Below, in pieces: positions 7,139-15,829 of a stretch of DNA of 64,000 nt. A program made the position numbers and the translations under genes. The notes under the pieces are model-generated. The model was not told the origin of the DNA. It saw nothing but the letters and a program-made list of their open reading frames with translations, and made no database searches. Each line of letters opens with the position of its first letter. Within the stretch, counting starts at the first letter, position 1. This DNA comes from JAAYTY01 sp964569245 (GTDB lineage: Bacteria; Fermentibacterota; Fermentibacteria; Fermentibacterales; Fermentibacteraceae): positions 1-64,000 of the forward strand of contig CAZMTK010000005.1 in assembly GCA_964569245.1 (NCBI GenBank), read 5' to 3'.

Positions 7139-8604
7139 AGGTAGAGGTCCCTCTCCCCGGCCCTGATCCTGTCGAGATAGCGCTGCACTACGGCCTTCAC
7201 ATCGGGGTTCTCGATTGCGGCCAGCTCCCTCTCGAGAAGCGCCCGGCCCTTCGCCCTGGTCTCCGGGGAGGCGTAGTCCTCCAGATACTCGGCGAATGTG
7301 AGGATGGCGTTGGGCATGCAGAAGTTCTGTATGCGGCCGTTCTTCGACAGGCTCATGAAGCAGCCCCCGGTTCGTCCGCACCTGTAGTCGGCGGTGCAGA
7401 AGCTGGTGATCATCTGCATGTCGGCCAGCTCCGACACCACCTCGTCCAGGCTCCTCCCGTCGGAAAGCATGAACTGCTGCCTTGTGCCGTCCACGCTGCC
7501 GTCAGAATACCCGCCGATGCCGATGTTCGAGCCGGCGTCGATCTGAGTGACACCGACCGGAATGATGGAGCGTCGCACGCATGCGGTCTCCCGCGCCGTC
7601 AGAATGAGCCCTGTGTAGGGCACGGAAAGCCTTATCACGGTCACGAGCTTCTTGAAGACGTCGTCGGGGACCTTGTATGCGGGATTCTCCAGGAACGGGG
7701 TGTTCAGCGCGGGTTCCAGCCTGGGAACGCTTATCGTGTGCGGCCCCACGCCTCCGAAGCGCCTCTCCAGGTCGATCGCGTGAAGCAGAAGGGCCATCAC
7801 CTCGAACCTGTAGTCGTACAGCCCGAACAGCGCGCCTATCGCCACGTCGTCTATTCCCGCCTCCTGAGCGCGGTGAAGGGCGTACAGCCTCCAGAGCATG
7901 TTGCCCTTGAGGGTGTCGGGGGGATGGAGCCTTCCGTATGTCTCGTGGTGGTAGGTCTCCTGGAAGACCTGGTAGGTTCCTATCCCGACCTTCTTCAGCT
8001 CGGTGAAGTCCGCAATCGAGAGAGGGGCGGCGTTCACGTTCACCCGCCTGATCTCCCCTCCGCCGTCCTTCACGGAGTAGGCCAGCTCGATCGTGTGGGC
8101 GATGAATCGCGCGTCGGTGCGGGGATGCTCGCCGTACACCATGACCAGCCGCTTGTGCCCCCTCCTGACAAGGGCGAGAACCTCCTCCCTGAGCTGGTCG
8201 TCCGTCAGGCAGGTGCGCTTCACGGCGGTGTTCTCCCGGCGGAAGCCGCAGTAGGCGCAGTTGTTCACGCAGTAGTCCGAGACGTATAGCGGCGCGAAGA
8301 ACACGATCCTGCGTCCGTAGACGGACTGCTTCACCTTCAGGCCCGCGGCGTACATCTCGTGCCACAGGCCCTCGTCGCTGCAGTTGAGGAGGGCGGCCGT
8401 CTCGGCGGGCTCGAGCCTTTCCAGGGCCAGCGACTTCGCGACGATGTCCCGGATTCTCGAGGGATCGGGACGGGCGTTCCTCTCGAGCTCGGAGAAGATC
8501 AGATCCTCGTCAACGAAGTCCCTGCCGTCTTCGAGGTAACGCTCGATCTCGTCCTGTCTTATCACCGAGGCTACCCAGTCGCGCTCGGATGTCGTGATTC
8601 GCAT
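7135..8604 (-). CDS. hydG: [FeFe]-hydrogenase maturase HydG (radical SAM tyrosine lyase) with an altered C-terminal cluster motif
   Basis: HydG cleaves tyrosine and makes the Fe(CO)2(CN) synthon for the H-cluster. The 489-aa product has the radical SAM motif C-V-N-N-C-A-Y-C in the first third and a full-length family sequence. HydG binds its auxiliary cluster through a C-terminal C-x2-C-x22-C motif. Here it reads C-T-A-D-Y-R-C and, 22 residues after the Asp, C: the middle Cys is Asp (codon GAC near 7386), though a Cys occurs three residues later. Start ATG 8604 is used; ATG 8625 would add seven residues. No HydE, HydF or hydrogenase is in the window. It could be a HydG paralogue with another job. 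Confidence 0.88.
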   Translation of the reverse strand: MRITTSERDWVASVIRQDEIERYLEDGRDFVDEDLIFSELERNARPDPSRIRDIVAKSLALERLEPAETAALLNCSDEGLWHEMYAAGLKVKQSVYGRRIVFFAPLYVSDYCVNNCAYCGFRRENTAVKRTCLTDDQLREEVLALVRRGHKRLVMVYGEHPRTDARFIAHTIELAYSVKDGGGEIRRVNVNAAPLSIADFTELKKVGIGTYQVFQETYHHETYGRLHPPDTLKGNMLWRLYALHRAQEAGIDDVAIGALFGLYDYRFEVMALLLHAIDLERRFGGVGPHTISVPRLEPALNTPFLENPAYKVPDDVFKKLVTVIRLSVPYTGLILTARETACVRRSIIPVGVTQIDAGSNIGIGGYSDGSVDGTRQQFMLSDGRSLDEVVSELADMQMITSFCTADYRCGRTGGCFMSLSKNGRIQNFCMPNAILTFAEYLEDYASPETRAKGRALLERELAAIENPDVKAVVQRYLDRIRAGERDLYL

Positions 8605-8703
8605 TGGGATACCGACCTGTTCCATTCCAGTGATGCCGCCGATTCCGACATAGCTTATATAACAAACAGGGGTTGTCTTGCGTTCCGAGCCCGGAGGAGG
8701 GGG
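8605..8703. promoter_or_regulatory. Divergent promoter region between hydG and the HAD gene
   Basis: 99 nt between two divergent starts. The only AT-rich core is the palindrome TTATATAA at 8655-8662, which could contribute -10 elements on either strand. No good -35 matches were found, so exact promoters are not called. Confidence 0.3.
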
Positions 8704-9384
8704 ATGAGGACATATTCCGCGGTTCTGCTCGACCTCGACGGCACGCTGCTCGACTATTCCGCGGCGCAGGCAGGCGCCGTACGCGAAGCCTCGCATCTGC
8801 TCGAAATTCCGGAAGACCGGTTCGGCGACCTGATGTCCTTCGTGAACTCGCCGCCTATTCAGGCTTTCGAGTCCTGCCGTCCCGGGGCGCCGGCCCTGGG
8901 CGACGAAGCTGTCACAAGAGCCTTCCCTTCCGTTCCCTCCATCCAGCCCGCCGCCTTCCTGACCAGCTATTTCAAGGCTCTGTCCAAGCGGGGCGAGACG
9001 ATCGAGGGCGCCCAGGCGTGTCTGAGAGCGCTGAGGCGTGGAAGGAGGCTTGCGGCTGTATCGAACGGACTTGGCTCCGTGCAGAGGAGCAGGCTCGAGG
9101 CTTCGGGGCTCACGGGCTTCTTCGAGGCTCTCGTCATAAGCTGCGAAATCGGCGTCGCCAAGCCCGACCCGGAAATCTTCAGGATGGCGCTAGACCTTCT
9201 CGCTGCGAAGCCCGGCGACACAGTGATGATAGGAGACAGCGCCGCCAGCGACATGGCTGGCGCCGAAGCCGCAGGCATAGACTTCATCTTCGTTTCCGCG
9301 ACCGGGGAGGCCCGCCCGGCGGGAAGGGCGGTCGCGGTTGTGGGATCCATCTCCGAAGTTCCGGAGCTGGAGTGCTTCAGATGA
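8704..9384 (+). CDS. HAD-superfamily hydrolase (YjjG/phosphatase-like)
   Basis: A 226-aa cytosolic phosphatase-like protein. HAD motif I is LLDLDGTLLDY (nucleophile and acid Asp), motif II is the Ser in AVSNG, motif III is the Lys in VAKPDPEIF, and motif IV is MIGDSAASD. The inserted helical cap after motif I is of the C1 type, as in YjjG nucleotidases, haloacid dehalogenases and phosphoglycolate phosphatases; the substrate cannot be told from sequence. The ATG is preceded by a strong GGAGGAGGGGG site. Transcribed divergently from hydG. Confidence 0.85.
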   Translation: MRTYSAVLLDLDGTLLDYSAAQAGAVREASHLLEIPEDRFGDLMSFVNSPPIQAFESCRPGAPALGDEAVTRAFPSVPSIQPAAFLTSYFKALSKRGETIEGAQACLRALRRGRRLAAVSNGLGSVQRSRLEASGLTGFFEALVISCEIGVAKPDPEIFRMALDLLAAKPGDTVMIGDSAASDMAGAEAAGIDFIFVSATGEARPAGRAVAVVGSISEVPELECFR

Positions 9385-9415
9385 TCCCGGTCGAACCCGG
9401 GAGGAAGGAGCAGAG

Positions 9416-9907
9416 ATGAGAGCTTGCTTCCTGGTTCTCGCCCTTGCCGCCGCTGCATTCGCGGGAGGCACGCAGTACGGTCTGCATGCCGGCTTCATGC
9501 TCCCCACCGGAGACGCCGCCGACGCCTACAAGCCCAGCCCCATGATCGGAGGGCAGATCCTGTTCCATCTGCCGATGTACGCCATCGAGGGCAGCGCCTC
9601 CTATGTCTTCCTTTCACCGGAGGACGAGGTCGAGAACTTCTCTGGCAGCGTCATCCCCATCCTTGCAGGCGTGAGGACATACACAAGCATGCTGTTCTTC
9701 GGAGGCGGAGCCGCTCTGCACATGTTCAGCACGAGCTGGGACACCCCGAGCGGCGAGGTGGAGGAGAGCGACAGCTACTTCGGCGCCTACGGCACCGTGG
9801 GAACCGAGCTCCCGATGGGCGGCAGCGAGATAGAACTCAACGCCAAGGCCCAGTGGATAGACTTCGACGAGATCTGGCTCTCGATCCAGGCAGGCATCTA
9901 CTTCTAG
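9416..9907 (+). CDS. Small exported outer-membrane beta-barrel-like protein
   Basis: 163 aa with a clear signal peptide (MRACFLVLALAAAAFAG) and alternating hydrophobic/polar strands ending in an aromatic residue (GIYF), as in OmpW/OmpA-type eight-strand barrels. The strands YGLHAGFMLPTGD and FFGGGAALHMF fit this. No catalytic motif is seen and function is unknown. GGGAGGAAGGAG lies just upstream of the ATG. Confidence 0.65.
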   Translation: MRACFLVLALAAAAFAGGTQYGLHAGFMLPTGDAADAYKPSPMIGGQILFHLPMYAIEGSASYVFLSPEDEVENFSGSVIPILAGVRTYTSMLFFGGGAALHMFSTSWDTPSGEVEESDSYFGAYGTVGTELPMGGSEIELNAKAQWIDFDEIWLSIQAGIYF

Positions 9908-9919
9908 CGGGCGATGTCG

Positions 9920-11059
9920 TCATGCGGGGGGCCGGGCAGTCCGGCTCCCCGCACCCCCTTCCTTCAGGGTTTCGGACACCAGATTCAGCACGACCTTTCG
10001 GATGTCGAAGTCCCGCAGCGCCCTCTCCAGCCCCTGTCTCCCGTAGAGTTCCATCAGGTCGGGTCTTCTGCAGAGCTCCGAGACGTCGCGCGCGAAGCCG
10101 TCGCGCGTCGAAAGAATGCCGGAGACCCCGTGCTCCACGGCATCGGTCACGCCTCCCTCGGCAATGCCTGCAGCAGCAGTGCCGCATGCCGATGCCTCGA
10201 TGAAGGTCAGACCGAAGCCCTCGACATCCCCGGACGCCGCATCGGACTGGCATGGAGACAGGAACAGGTCTGCCGACCTGTAGAGGGCGGCGAGATCGCC
10301 GTCCGGCACCTCTCCGAGGAATTCAGCCCTGCCGCCGAGCGCCGCCGCCTGCTCCCTGAGGGCGGGCTCCAGAGGGCCGCCGCCGGCCAGCCACAGGCCG
10401 GCATCTGAGCCCGAGTCGAGTAGAAGCTTCAGCGACTCGACGACAAGGTCGAACCTCTTTCTGGGAACCATCCGGCCGGCGGAGAAGAGCTGGATCGGGC
10501 GGCGCCCTTCCCTGCGCGGGCCATCGGGGTTGAAGATCCCCGTATCCACTCCGTTGATGCCCGTGAACACCCTCGAGCGAGGGGCTGCCCGGCGCAGCCT
10601 CTCAGCGGTGAACCTGCTCGCGGCAGCCGCGAGAGACACCCTCTCGAGCACCCTTCTGCGTCTGGCGCGCAGCAGAGGAGTGTACCTGGCGAAGACCTCG
10701 AGCCCGTGCACCATCGCGGCTACGGGGCACTCGGCATGCGCCATGAGGGCGCCCTCGGCCACCCTCCAGGTCGAGCAGAGGATCGCATCCGGCCAGCCGC
10801 CCTGTCTGCGCATCTCGCGCCGGAAGGCCCTCATGAAGTGGAAGTGCCGCATGGCGCAGAAGCTCCTCCCCTCGACCGGCACCAGGGCGAAGGGAGCGTG
10901 AGCCTCTCGAAGAACAGCCCTCTTGGCGAGGACCGTGACGGACGCTCCGATGGCGGATGCAGCCGCAGCGGTGCCGGCGCTCCATCGAGAGATCCCTCCC
11001 AGCTTCGGAGGGAAGTCCTCGGTGGCCAACCAGATTCTCCGTCCGACGAGGTCTGTCAC
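9920..11059 (-). CDS. Glycosyltransferase family 4
   Basis: A 379-aa GT-B retaining glycosyltransferase that moves a sugar from an activated donor, probably in envelope glycan synthesis. The N-terminal acceptor domain starts with WLATEDFPPKLGGI, the linker carries GINGVDTGIFNPDG, and the donor site shows SAGRMVPRKRFD and the E-x7-E region EGFGLTFIEASACG. The GTG start overlaps the stop of the upstream MFS gene (GTGA). It ends 13 nt from the convergent barrel-protein gene. Donor and acceptor are unknown. Confidence 0.88.
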   Translation of the reverse strand: MTDLVGRRIWLATEDFPPKLGGISRWSAGTAAAASAIGASVTVLAKRAVLREAHAPFALVPVEGRSFCAMRHFHFMRAFRREMRRQGGWPDAILCSTWRVAEGALMAHAECPVAAMVHGLEVFARYTPLLRARRRRVLERVSLAAAASRFTAERLRRAAPRSRVFTGINGVDTGIFNPDGPRREGRRPIQLFSAGRMVPRKRFDLVVESLKLLLDSGSDAGLWLAGGGPLEPALREQAAALGGRAEFLGEVPDGDLAALYRSADLFLSPCQSDAASGDVEGFGLTFIEASACGTAAAGIAEGGVTDAVEHGVSGILSTRDGFARDVSELCRRPDLMELYGRQGLERALRDFDIRKVVLNLVSETLKEGGAGSRTARPPA

Positions 11060-12315
11060 AGCCCCAGCCTTCTGCGCTGCTCGAAGCGCCTGAGGTACAG
11101 AAGGCCGGCGAGCAAGAAGAACCCCGTAGAGGCGGCGAACAGGGGCTCGTATCCGCAGTACCGGAGCAGCAGGTTTCCGAGGAGCGGCGCCACGAATCCG
11201 CGCAGGGCCGTCATCGTGATGTGCAGGCCCTGGTAGGTCGCTTCCTGTCCGGCGGGGGCGAAGTAGAGGCTCGACATGTTCCACGAGACGTTCACGCCCG
11301 CCATGCTGACGGAATAGACGCAGAAGGCGGAGTAGAAGAGCAGCCTGGCCTGCGTCTGGAGGAATGTTCCCGCAGCTATGAGCGCGGGGTAGGCGGCCAG
11401 CGCGAGGCAGACGAAGCCGGTGAACCTGAAGGGGTGCATCCTCTCGGCGCGAATGCCCATGAAGGGGCTGAGCAGGAGTATGCCCATCTGGGCTATCACG
11501 CCTTTCGCGGCGGCGTACTCGCCGTAGTCCAGGTGCAGGTAGTCCCTCGCGAAGAACGGTATCGCGGGAAGGATCATCATGAAGGCGAACCCGTACAGCA
11601 TGAAGTAGGCCTCGAACCTCGCGAACTCCCTGTCGCGCCAGAATACTTCCCACAGCGACTTCACGATTTCGCGGGGAGTGGCGCGAGCCTTCGCAGGCGC
11701 CTCGGGGAGGCTGCGCGTCATCAGATAGAAGATCCCCGCATGAACGGCGCCGAAGCAGCCGAGGGCTAGGAAGAGGACCCTGTACCACTGGAAGTCGAGG
11801 TCCAGCAGCAGCCCTACGAGGAGAGCAGAGGGAACGCTGATGAGGGTGAAGAAGCTCACCGCCCAGCCGTACAGCACTCCACGCCTGCCCTCTCTGTAGC
11901 AGTTCCGGATGATCGTGTTCTGGGCCGGGCTCACCACGCTGTCAGCCGCGCTGAACAGCGCCAGCAGGACGAGAAGGACGTCCGCGCTCGCGGAGAGGCT
12001 CATCAGACAGGCAGGGACACGAAGGATGCCCGCGGCCAGGAAGGCCCGCCCCCACCACCCTCGGCTCTCGACCATCCGGTTGATGAAGACGGAGAGGAAG
12101 TTGCTCATCGGCCAGATCATCGTGAGGAGCGTGATCTGCCAGACCGAGGCACCCAGGCCGTTGGCCGCTATGTACTCGTTGTTGAGCAGGACGCCCGAGC
12201 AGAGCCCCGCCGCCACCGAGGAGGCGAGCTGGAGCCTGAAGGTGCGCTTCTCGCAGGGCGAGAGGTCTATCGGTATCAGCGGATACGGCGCCCCGGCGAG
12301 CGCAGTCTCGGACAT
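11056..12315 (-). CDS. Major facilitator superfamily transporter
   Basis: 419 aa with about twelve hydrophobic segments spread over the length, and the loop RMVESRGWWGRAF resembling the MFS motif between TM2 and TM3. The substrate is not evident. The ATG overlaps the cysC stop by one base and the stop overlaps the GT4 start, so cysC, the transporter and the glycosyltransferase form one operon. Confidence 0.82.
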   Translation of the reverse strand: MSETALAGAPYPLIPIDLSPCEKRTFRLQLASSVAAGLCSGVLLNNEYIAANGLGASVWQITLLTMIWPMSNFLSVFINRMVESRGWWGRAFLAAGILRVPACLMSLSASADVLLVLLALFSAADSVVSPAQNTIIRNCYREGRRGVLYGWAVSFFTLISVPSALLVGLLLDLDFQWYRVLFLALGCFGAVHAGIFYLMTRSLPEAPAKARATPREIVKSLWEVFWRDREFARFEAYFMLYGFAFMMILPAIPFFARDYLHLDYGEYAAAKGVIAQMGILLLSPFMGIRAERMHPFRFTGFVCLALAAYPALIAAGTFLQTQARLLFYSAFCVYSVSMAGVNVSWNMSSLYFAPAGQEATYQGLHITMTALRGFVAPLLGNLLLRYCGYEPLFAASTGFFLLAGLLYLRRFEQRRRLGL

Positions 12316-12944
12316 CAGGGCTCCGAGCTGAGCTTCCCCATCGACTCCAGGAGCATGATTATCTCCCTGGCGCATTCGTCGGGATCCTGGATGTCGGTCT
12401 GCAGGTGGACCTCGGGCTCCAGGGGCGCCTCGTATGGCGCAGAAACGCCCGTGAACTCGGGCAGCAGGCCCTCCCTGGCCTTCCTGTAGAGGCCCTTGGG
12501 ATCGCGGCTCTCTGCCACCTCCAGCGGAGCGTCCACGAACACCTCGATGAAGTCGCCCTCGGCCTGCATGGAGCGGGCTTTCTCCCTGTCGGCGGCATAG
12601 GGGCTGATGAAGGCCACGATGTTGATGAGGCCGAACGAGGTCAGCAGCTTCGCGACCTCTGCGATGCGCCTGATGTTCTCCGTCCTGTCGGCCGGAGAGA
12701 ACCCGAGATCGCTGTTGAGCCCGTGCCTGACGTTGTCCCCGTCCAGAACCACGGAGAGCAGGCCCCTGTCGTGCAGCGCGCCGGCGAGAGCGCCGGCGAC
12801 CGTTGACTTGCCGGATGAAGGCAGTCCGGTGAGCCAGACCGTCACCCCCCTGCTGCCGAGGAGTGTCTCGCGCTCCTCCCTCCCCACCGGGTGATGGTGC
12901 CATGTGACGTTTCGTACGGGGATTCCGGTCCCGCTCTCAGTCAT
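12315..12944 (-). CDS. cysC: Adenylylsulfate kinase (APS kinase)
   Basis: Phosphorylates APS to PAPS, the universal sulfonate donor. 209 aa: P-loop GLPSSGKST near residue 40, the DGDNVRHGLNSDLGFS segment, then DRTENIRR and FISPYAADRE, all family hallmarks. There is no CysDN sulfurylase, PAPS reductase or sulfotransferase in the window. First gene of an operon with an MFS transporter and a GT4 enzyme, so PAPS for glycan sulfation is one possible reading (inference). Confidence 0.93.
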   Translation of the reverse strand: MTESGTGIPVRNVTWHHHPVGREERETLLGSRGVTVWLTGLPSSGKSTVAGALAGALHDRGLLSVVLDGDNVRHGLNSDLGFSPADRTENIRRIAEVAKLLTSFGLINIVAFISPYAADREKARSMQAEGDFIEVFVDAPLEVAESRDPKGLYRKAREGLLPEFTGVSAPYEAPLEPEVHLQTDIQDPDECAREIIMLLESMGKLSSEP

Positions 12945-13055
12945 CGGGATTCCTTTCTTGCGTCGGAGGACCGCAGCCCCAATGTTCCCAGCCGCAGGCT
13001 TTCAACATATCCACTCGCAGCACCTCGCGCAAAGATCGGAGACGGAGGAAGCTCG

Positions 13056-14069
13056 ATGATCGACAGAGCGGTAATCAGGGAGAACCTCGGTAAATGCCTG
13101 ACCGACGCTTCTGCACTGAGCCTTCCCGGCTTCAGGCGCGGCAAGGTACGGGACGTGTTCGACCTCGGCGACAGGCTGCTCCTCGTCGCTACCGACAGGC
13201 AGAGCGCCTTCGACAGGGTGCTCGCGGCAGTGCCGTTCAAGGGGCAGGTGCTGAACCAGGTGAGCGCCTTCTGGTTCGAACAGACATCGGACATAGTGGC
13301 CAATCATGTCGTCTCGGTCCCCGATCCCAACGCCACGCTGGCCAGGAAGTGCGTCGTCTTCCCCGTCGAGTTCATCGTACGCGGATACCTGACGGGCAGC
13401 ACCAGCACCTCGGCCTGGACCATCTACAGCTCCGGCGGCCGGGACATCTGCGGCAACAGGCTGCCGGACGGAATGGTGAAGAACCAGCGCTTCGAGAAGC
13501 CGATCATCACGCCTACGACGAAGAGCGACGAGCACGACGAGTCGATCGCTCCGGCGGAGATAGTTTCGCGGGGGCTCATGACGCAGGAGCAGTGGGACGA
13601 GGCCTCGGCGGCGGCGCTCGCCCTCTTCGAGAGGGGTGCGTCGGTCGCTGCGCGGAACGGGCTGATACTCGTGGACACGAAGTACGAGATGGGGCTGGAC
13701 GAGTCAGGCAGGCTGACGCTGGTGGACGAGGTCCATACGCCGGACTCGTCGAGATACTGGCTGTCCGGCGGGTACGAAGAGCGGCTGGCGAAGGGCATCG
13801 AGCCCGAAAACATCGACAAGGAGTTCCTGAGGCTCTGGTTCCGCGACCACTGCGACCCCTACAACGATCCCGTGCTTCCGGAGGCTCCCGCCGAGCTGGT
13901 CGAGGAGCTCTCCGCCAGGTACATCAGGCTGTACGAAATGATAACCGGGCAGGACTTCGTTCCCCCCCCGCCGGGTGATCCGCTCGAAAGACTGCGCACA
14001 GCCTTGAGGACCCGACGTGCCGCGGCAACGGGGGTCGACCGGCCGCGCGGGAGAAGTGACCGGAAATGA
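13056..14069 (+). CDS. purC: Phosphoribosylaminoimidazole-succinocarboxamide synthase (SAICAR synthetase)
   Basis: Joins CAIR and aspartate in purine synthesis. 337 aa, of the longer 300+ aa class. Landmarks are GKVRDVFDLGDRLLLVATDR, the SAFDRVL substrate segment, the P-V-E-F-I-V-R-G-Y-L-T-G-S motif near residue 110, KSDEHDESI, and VDTKYEMG followed by the DEVHTPDSSRYW strand. ATG 13056 has GGAGGAAG seven bases before it; the longer frame upstream lacks conserved residues. It overlaps the antiporter gene by 4 nt and is divergent from cysC. Confidence 0.95.
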   Translation: MIDRAVIRENLGKCLTDASALSLPGFRRGKVRDVFDLGDRLLLVATDRQSAFDRVLAAVPFKGQVLNQVSAFWFEQTSDIVANHVVSVPDPNATLARKCVVFPVEFIVRGYLTGSTSTSAWTIYSSGGRDICGNRLPDGMVKNQRFEKPIITPTTKSDEHDESIAPAEIVSRGLMTQEQWDEASAAALALFERGASVAARNGLILVDTKYEMGLDESGRLTLVDEVHTPDSSRYWLSGGYEERLAKGIEPENIDKEFLRLWFRDHCDPYNDPVLPEAPAELVEELSARYIRLYEMITGQDFVPPPPGDPLERLRTALRTRRAAATGVDRPRGRSDRK

Positions 14070-15319
14070 GCCCGTCGGAGCTCGCCTGCTTCTTCCTCTC
14101 GCTTGCAGTTCTGCTCGGGATCGCCCTCCTCTTCGGCAGGCTCTCCAGGCTGATGGGATTGCCATCTGTCATCGGGGAGATCGTAGGGGGGGGCATGGCC
14201 GGCAAGACCCTGCTGGGTCGCCTGTCGCCGGAGGCCTTCTCGCGGCTCTTCGGACAGGGGCCGGCGGCGACATCCAGGGAAGCGCTGATCAGGCTCGGGA
14301 TGCTCTTCTTCATGTTCGCGGCAGGTTTCGAAGTGAGTCTCGGACATATGAGGGGGAGGACAAGAACCGTGGCATGCACCAGCATCATGGGTCTGGCGAT
14401 CCCCATGGCGCTGGGTTTCCTGGCGGTTCGGGCGCTGCCCTCCCTCTGGGGAGCGGAATCAGGCAGCCTGCTGTTCGCAGTCCTCGTTGGCTCGGCACTG
14501 GCCATGAGCGCCCTGCCGGTGATCGCCAGGCTCCTCATGGACCTCGGGCTGACCAGAACGGTCCCGGGCTCGGTCATCCTCTCTGCGGCGACCATCAACG
14601 ACCTGCTCGGGTGGTGCCTCTTCACCACAGTCCTCGCAGCTATGGGGAAGGGCGACTCGGGTTTCGCCACTGTCATCACCGCGGGAAGCCTCCTGGCGGC
14701 AGCTGCAGTGCTCCTGGCTGTCGGCCGGCTCGCCGGAAGGACCCTGAGGAACCGCTGGACGGCCATCCTGAACACCCCTGCGCTCTTCACGGGCGCGGTA
14801 GCGGTACTGGCCCTTCTTGTAGCGGCTCTGCTGGAGACTGTCGGGCTCCACCCTGTGTTCGGGGCCTTCCTGATAGGCGTGGTCCTCGCAGAGGTCATCG
14901 GCCCCGACTGTGTAGCCCACAGGTCGGTGTCCGAGTTCGCAACGGGTTTCTTCGCACCTCTCTACTTCGCATCCATCGGGCTCAGGGCCGATTTCTCGGG
15001 CAGCCTGGACATCGCCCTCGTCTCGGCAGTACTGGTGATATCCTGCGTCGGCAAGATCGGAGGCGCATGGCTGGGCGCCAGGCTGGGTGGCCTGGACAGC
15101 AGGGAGTCTCTGGCTATCGGTTTCGGGATGAACGCGAGGGGCGCCATCGAGATCATCCTCGCCAACATAGCTCTCGACGCGGGGATCATCGACCAGAGGC
15201 TTTTCGTCGCACTCGTCATCATGGCGGTCGTGACCTCCGTCATCAGTGCTCCTGTGCTCAAGCACCTCCTGGCGGGAAGTCGGACCGGGACCGGGGAGGA
15301 CAGCCTCAGAACTGCGTGA
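14066..15319 (+). CDS. Cation:proton antiporter (CPA2/Kef type)
   Basis: 417 aa with about twelve transmembrane segments. The N-terminal LMGLPSVIGEIVGG segment and the membrane-buried acidic ATINDLLGW motif are typical of Na+/H+ exchangers and Kef-like antiporters. No C-terminal TrkA-N regulatory domain is present, so it is the bare membrane domain. The start overlaps the purC stop (ATGA). The ion (Na+ or K+) cannot be settled from sequence. Confidence 0.87.
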   Translation: MSPSELACFFLSLAVLLGIALLFGRLSRLMGLPSVIGEIVGGGMAGKTLLGRLSPEAFSRLFGQGPAATSREALIRLGMLFFMFAAGFEVSLGHMRGRTRTVACTSIMGLAIPMALGFLAVRALPSLWGAESGSLLFAVLVGSALAMSALPVIARLLMDLGLTRTVPGSVILSAATINDLLGWCLFTTVLAAMGKGDSGFATVITAGSLLAAAAVLLAVGRLAGRTLRNRWTAILNTPALFTGAVAVLALLVAALLETVGLHPVFGAFLIGVVLAEVIGPDCVAHRSVSEFATGFFAPLYFASIGLRADFSGSLDIALVSAVLVISCVGKIGGAWLGARLGGLDSRESLAIGFGMNARGAIEIILANIALDAGIIDQRLFVALVIMAVVTSVISAPVLKHLLAGSRTGTGEDSLRTA

Positions 15320-15660
15320 GGCAGACCGGCGGAGTGCGAGGTCCCAGGGCGCGGTAGAGGCTCTCGATCCGGCCGGTGTCCGACACCTCTGCCGGCCCGA
15401 GCTCCCATTCCTTCGCGAGACCGACGCTGCCCATCACAGGATCGCGAGGAGATCACACCCGCCTGCCCGGAAAAAGTGACGTCCGGTTTGCGGCTCTCGA
15501 CCAGTTGCGCTCCCTCCCCGTCGATGCGGAATGCGACCTACCTGTCGTTCGAAGGGAGGAATCCGTCCCTGACGTCCAGCTCTACGACCGGGCCGTGTAG
15601 CCTGCGATAAACGGGTTCCGCTTCTCCTTCAGCAGGCTCCATCCAAGAGATAGTTCGAGA
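15306..15660 (-). pseudogene. Decayed C-terminal part of an Eis-like (GNAT + SCP2) acetyltransferase
   Basis: Reading the minus strand from about 15660, one frame gives VYRRLHGPVVELDVRDG then FLPSNDR, a TAG stop, and VAFRIDGEGAQLVESRKPD. After a frame change near 15440 a second frame gives SVGLAKEWELGPAEVSDTGR then a run ending PPVCLTQF and a TGA at 15306-15308. This order (beta strand, P-x-N, G-x-x-x-x, G-R-I, then an aromatic C terminus) looks like the SCP2-like domain that ends Eis-family N-acetyltransferases. The N-terminal acetyltransferase domain is missing. The stop falls inside the 3' end of the antiporter gene. Family assignment is by memory and moderate; decay is clear from the stop and the frameshift. 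Confidence 0.5.
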
Positions 15661-15829
15661 ATTCCAGCCCTCCCGGGATCTGGCGTGAGGGACATTATCA
15701 AATATAAAAACTATCCTTCAGTTTATCAATAACATCAATAAAGGGACAGCATTGAATTAATGACTTCGAGATGCAACCGTTGAGAGGCTGATGAATGTGG
15801 GTTTCTCAAGCATCTTAAACCTGAAACTG
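15661..15829. other. AT-rich intergenic patch, no gene seen
   Basis: About 15690-15790 is strikingly AT-rich for this window and contains a direct repeat of ATCAATAA (at about 15726 and 15735). It lies between the decayed acetyltransferase remnant and the end of parC. It may be a scar of a lost insertion; no terminal inverted repeats or target duplication were identified. Confidence 0.35.

Noticed and set aside
15376..15600. Small plus-strand open frame after the antiporter
   Set aside because: It is antisense to the decayed acetyltransferase remnant and has no ribosome site.
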